From: Apricaphanius iberus
Taxonomy: Eukaryota; Chordata; Actinopteri; Cyprinodontiformes; Aphaniidae
NCBI GenBank assembly: GCA_028564705.1
Contig: JAPXFQ010000344.1
Coordinates: 2,981,001 to 3,045,000, forward strand
DNA: 64,000 bases
Direction of reading: 5' to 3'
The first letter of the stretch is position 1, and each line of letters begins with the position of its first letter. The notes below the pieces were generated by a model. That model saw only the letters and a program-made list of their open reading frames with translations, was not told the DNA's origin and made no database searches. This document shows, one piece after another, positions 61,000 through 64,000 of the stretch. A program made the translations under genes and the position numbers.

Positions 61000-61317
61000 T
61001 TCTGAACCGCTTAATCCATAGGGGGTCACAGGGAGGCTGATGCCTATCTCCAGCTGTCAACGGGCAAGAGGCGGGGTACACCCTGGACAGGTCGCCAGTC
61101 CATCACAGGGCCACATAGAGACAGCAGGACAAACAATCATACACACACACTCACACAACAGTCATGTTTTTGGACTGTGGGAGGAAGCTGGAGTACCCGG
61201 GGGGGACCCACGCATGCACGGGGAGAACATGCAAACTCCATGCAGAAAGTGCCTGGGCCGGGATACGAACCCACAACCTTCTTGCAGCAAGGCAACAGTG
61301 CTAACCACTGCCCCTTA
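61000..61317 (-). mobile_element. tRNA-derived SINE with GATG-type tail
   Basis: On the minus strand the head carries an A-box region GGCAGTGGTTAGC (61300-61312) and a perfect B box GGTTCGTATCC (61261-61271). The body follows (GTTTGCATGTTCTCCCCGTG, GTCCAAAAACATGACTGTTG) and the tail ends with ATGGATGGATGG (about 60988-61000). The tail resembles that of the Rex3-like LINE at 48.4 kb, which suggests a shared retrotransposition machinery. Confidence 0.78.
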
Positions 61318-61477
61318 AGATAGACCAATCATCCAAAATCACTGGCCACACCCTCCTTCTATTTACACACTGTACCAGAGATGGATCACTCAACGGGCAG
61401 TAAGAAATCTCCTCTCACTCTACATATCACCTGTTAAAACTGTTGGTCTATTTGATCTATTTTACCTTGTAGTTTTA

Positions 61478-61795
61478 AAATAATAATAATAAAGATAATA
61501 ATATATTTAATTCAAAGCGCCTTTCAGGACTCTCAAGTTCGCTGTACAAATACAAACAAGATTTATAAACAATGGAAAACAATGTAAGGACAATGCGAAA
61601 CAGTGTTAAACAATAACAAACGATTTAGAATAAATAATATTAAAATCACAGTAAACAGGTACGATGGAATGAAAAGTTATGTGGAGTTTGAACAGATGGG
61701 TCTTGAGTTGAGATTTGAAAACAGGGAGAGAGCTGATGTTTCTGATGTCTCTCGGGAATAAGTTTGAGAGTATGGGAGCAGTTCTGTTCACACTG
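61478..61795 (-). mobile_element. LINE 3' end, minus strand
   Basis: The frame NLFPRDIRNISSLPVFKSQL followed by KTHLFKL is the usual C-terminus of fish LINE ORF2 proteins. It is followed by a tail with TACAGCGAACTTGAGAGTCC, GAAAGGCGCTTTGAATTAAA and an ATTATT microsatellite. Confidence 0.65.
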
Positions 61796-62050
61796 TTGCC
61801 TTCTGGAAGGTACTACAGGTCCCTGCCATCAAAATCAGTCAGATACAAAAACTCTTTTTTTTTTCAAACAGCTGTGCAGACACTAAACCAAGTCACTTAT
61901 CTGATGTTTCTATGTGTTTTTGTAGGGAATTGTTGAGTGCTGACACAGAGATGTGAGCATGTCATGCTGTTCTGAGAACAAATTCCACCAACTTGTTTTG
62001 TGGACATTACATAAATGAAATTGTATCAGAATCTTTTGGATATCCCATCT
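61768..62050 (+). mobile_element. LINE 3' end, plus strand, abutting an inverted one
   Basis: The frame FTLLPSGRYYRSLPSKSVRY followed by KNSFFFQTAVQTLNQ is the C-terminus of another L2-type ORF2. A short 3' UTR ends near ACATAAATGAAATTGTATCAG. It overlaps or abuts the minus-strand LINE end, so one probably inserted into the other. Confidence 0.6.
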
Positions 62051-64000
62051 CTCATTTACAACTAAAAATAAAAATATTGGTTCAATTAAAATAATTCAAA
62101 ACATGTCCCTGGTGTTAATACTTTGGGATGGAACTACTTTGGTGACAAGTATGTGTATAAACCCAAAAGGTTTGGTTGAAAAAGCTTCTCAGTGAGGAGG
62201 AAGTCATCATTCCAAAGGCAAGATAAAAAGCCATATTACAATTTGCAAATGCAGAGAGAGACAGAAAACCTTACTTTAGAGACATTTGGAGAAAAACGAG
62301 AAAATGTCCAAGCTTGAGAACACCATCCCAAATATGTAGTAGCTTATGAGGCAAAACAAATCTTTACAAACAAAACTGGCTCAGTTACTGTTAGTCATAG
62401 TCCTGTCAAGAGGAATTTGCCAAAAATTCCACCAGAATATTATGAAACGATTTTGGAAAAGTCATTCAGTTTAACAAACACTTCTGCACTCAAACAGATG
62501 ACAGTTTTTCCGTCCAATAATAATATGCTAGTTCAAGGAAATTCACATACATCTGCACAATGCAATTAGAATAAAATTGGTTGAACCATCATACTTTAAT
62601 TGGATAGAAAAACTCTCATCATTTAAATAGTGTTAATCCATGAGTCACTTTTCTGAATGTGAAACTGATTAAACATACTAGTTTACGTAATTGTCACCAT
62701 GTAGCATTAGTAGTTTTGAAAATCCTAATTTACCCAAAAAAGACAACTTCACAGACTTAAACACAAATATAAATGATAAGAAAATCACAAACAAGTGATT
62801 AAACTGGGTCCTGTCTCCTTACTTTAGTAAAATGTGGCTTCAGTGTTCAGGGCAACCTCCAAGCCCTGCAAACAGTTTGTGTTGTAACTTCAGTTATAGC
62901 TTACTATTGGTCCTTTTTTTTTTGTAATTGTAATTTGATCCATAAATTTCTTTTGGACCATCACACTTTCCCTGAAGCTCAGCATGGCTGGATTTGTTGA
63001 AACAGATCTGTAACTCTGTATCGTACTCTGCTTTGGCATCGGTTCCAATTGGGATTGGCAACTTAAAAAAGCTGCAACCTCGTACCACCGTACCAATCTA
63101 TCCAATAACGCAGAGAAGAAATGATTTTTTTGCTTTTGTTTGGTGAGTACTACGGCGAAAAGCTGAGATTATGACTGCACGTGTGATGGAATTAGTACAC
63201 AAGCATGAGGAAAGTTTAATGTTGACGTGGGAGTAGGGGAGCTCTGTGTGACACCAGGAAGTTATAGCATTAGCCTCCTTTGAAGAACGTAGATAGTTGA
63301 CCTAGTTTGCAAGAATGAAAAGCCTACTGACTCACTGATATATTGACACACTAACCCACAGACCCACTGTTTTGCTGTGTGCCACTAAAACCCTAAATCC
63401 TTCACTCCACTTACAATCCCACAAATCCTCTGCCGAGGGTTAAAAGTGTCAGCCAGAGTCAGCGCTCAAGGTGTCATGCGAGGACGGGATGTAAAACCAA
63501 ACTCTTCCCACTCTCTCCCCTTGTTCCACGGGTAAGCAGTAAGTAACGATGTGAGGCTTAGTGAGAAGATTACAGTGCACAACAACAGCTACATGATCCC
63601 TCCATGTAGCAAATCATGTAGTTACAAACGGTATAATGCATCTTCTACATTTTTATAAAATACCAGCAAATACTTAAAACAAATAGAAAGTGACTTTAAC
63701 TGGGAAGTATTAGTCGCCATGTGATGTCAGTCAAATCAAATATCTGAGCAGCTAATGAAAACTGTATTTTATCACCTGTTAAATATTTTCTTACCAATGT
63801 AGTCATCAAGAGAATTTTATTATACAATTACAGGTTCTGAATTAATTCAATTTAATGTAATTTAAAATATTCCTGGTATAATTGTTACATTTTATGATAA
63901 ATTAAGGGAATTTACTTCCCGACTTTTCTTTACTCTGCCTGAGATAACACAGGTCAGTATAAACGCTTTAGATTAATTTTCACTATGCATTTCATCATTT
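62051..64000. other. Intergenic sequence, no supported gene
   Basis: Two overlapping minus-strand frames at about 62890-63105 have no recognisable domain. No splice-bounded exon of gli1 or another expected neighbour was seen. Confidence 0.45.

Noticed and set aside
61261..61317. Functional tRNA gene suggested by A and B boxes
   Set aside because: The boxes belong to a SINE head followed by a SINE body and tail; the sequence does not close into a complete cloverleaf with an acceptor stem.
62890..63105. Two overlapping minus-strand frames of 64-71 codons
   Set aside because: Neither has a recognisable family, splice boundaries or a plausible start context. Kept only as unexplained sequence.
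57123..64000. gli1, expected from mammalian gene order right of INHBE
   Set aside because: No zinc-finger or other GLI-like exon was found on either strand before the window ends.

Overview
The window is vertebrate nuclear DNA, most likely from a ray-finned (percomorph-type) fish. The evidence is AT-rich sequence with spliced genes separated by long introns, no operon structure, and dense teleost-type transposon debris: hAT miniatures with 8-bp target duplications, Tc1 remnants, L2/Rex-like LINE pieces and a tRNA-derived SINE. Nearly all open frames outside the two genes below look like chance frames or transposon relics.

Two host genes can be supported. (1) r3hdm2, minus strand, occupies the left two thirds. 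A coding exon at 726-770 and the start-codon exon at 4392-4612 match the N-terminus of the R3H-domain proteins R3HDM1/2. A further exon is predicted at 4748-4904. A CpG-rich, CRE- and GC-box-bearing first exon and promoter is proposed at about 42.37-42.72 kb, which would make intron 1 about 37 kb. The rest of the gene lies left of base 1. (2) inhbe, plus strand, 51752-54394, has two coding exons that join in phase to give a 383-residue inhibin/activin beta precursor of the INHBC/INHBE class. The head-to-head order r3hdm2(-)/inhbe(+) is the same as human R3HDM2-INHBC-INHBE on 12q13, which supports both identifications. Only one activin-beta gene is seen here, where mammals have two.

Layout: 1-42.4 kb is r3hdm2 coding exons and introns packed with non-autonomous DNA transposons. 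Several are nested with readable target-site duplications (859-1765, 2672-3258, 29511-30443, 39227-40711). 42.4-42.7 kb is the proposed promoter. 42.8-50.4 kb is an intergenic transposon cluster (hAT end, IS630/Tc1-type transposase, LINEs, a Rex3-like tail, SINE). 50.4-57.1 kb is inhbe with its AT-rich 3' region. 57.1-64 kb is intergenic: a 660-bp foldback element, an L2 LINE in inverted orientation to the copy at 46.6 kb, a GC-rich unclassified stretch, a SINE and two LINE tails.

I found no prokaryotic system, CRISPR array or evidently new enzyme system. The more unusual items are the transposon nesting chronology, the 660-bp foldback with TA duplications, a 151-bp near-identical direct repeat around a nested hAT pair, an unassigned coiled-coil terminal exon at 16.7 kb, and a possible N-terminal extension of r3hdm2. 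Transposon family names rest on recognition of motifs and remembered families, not on a search.
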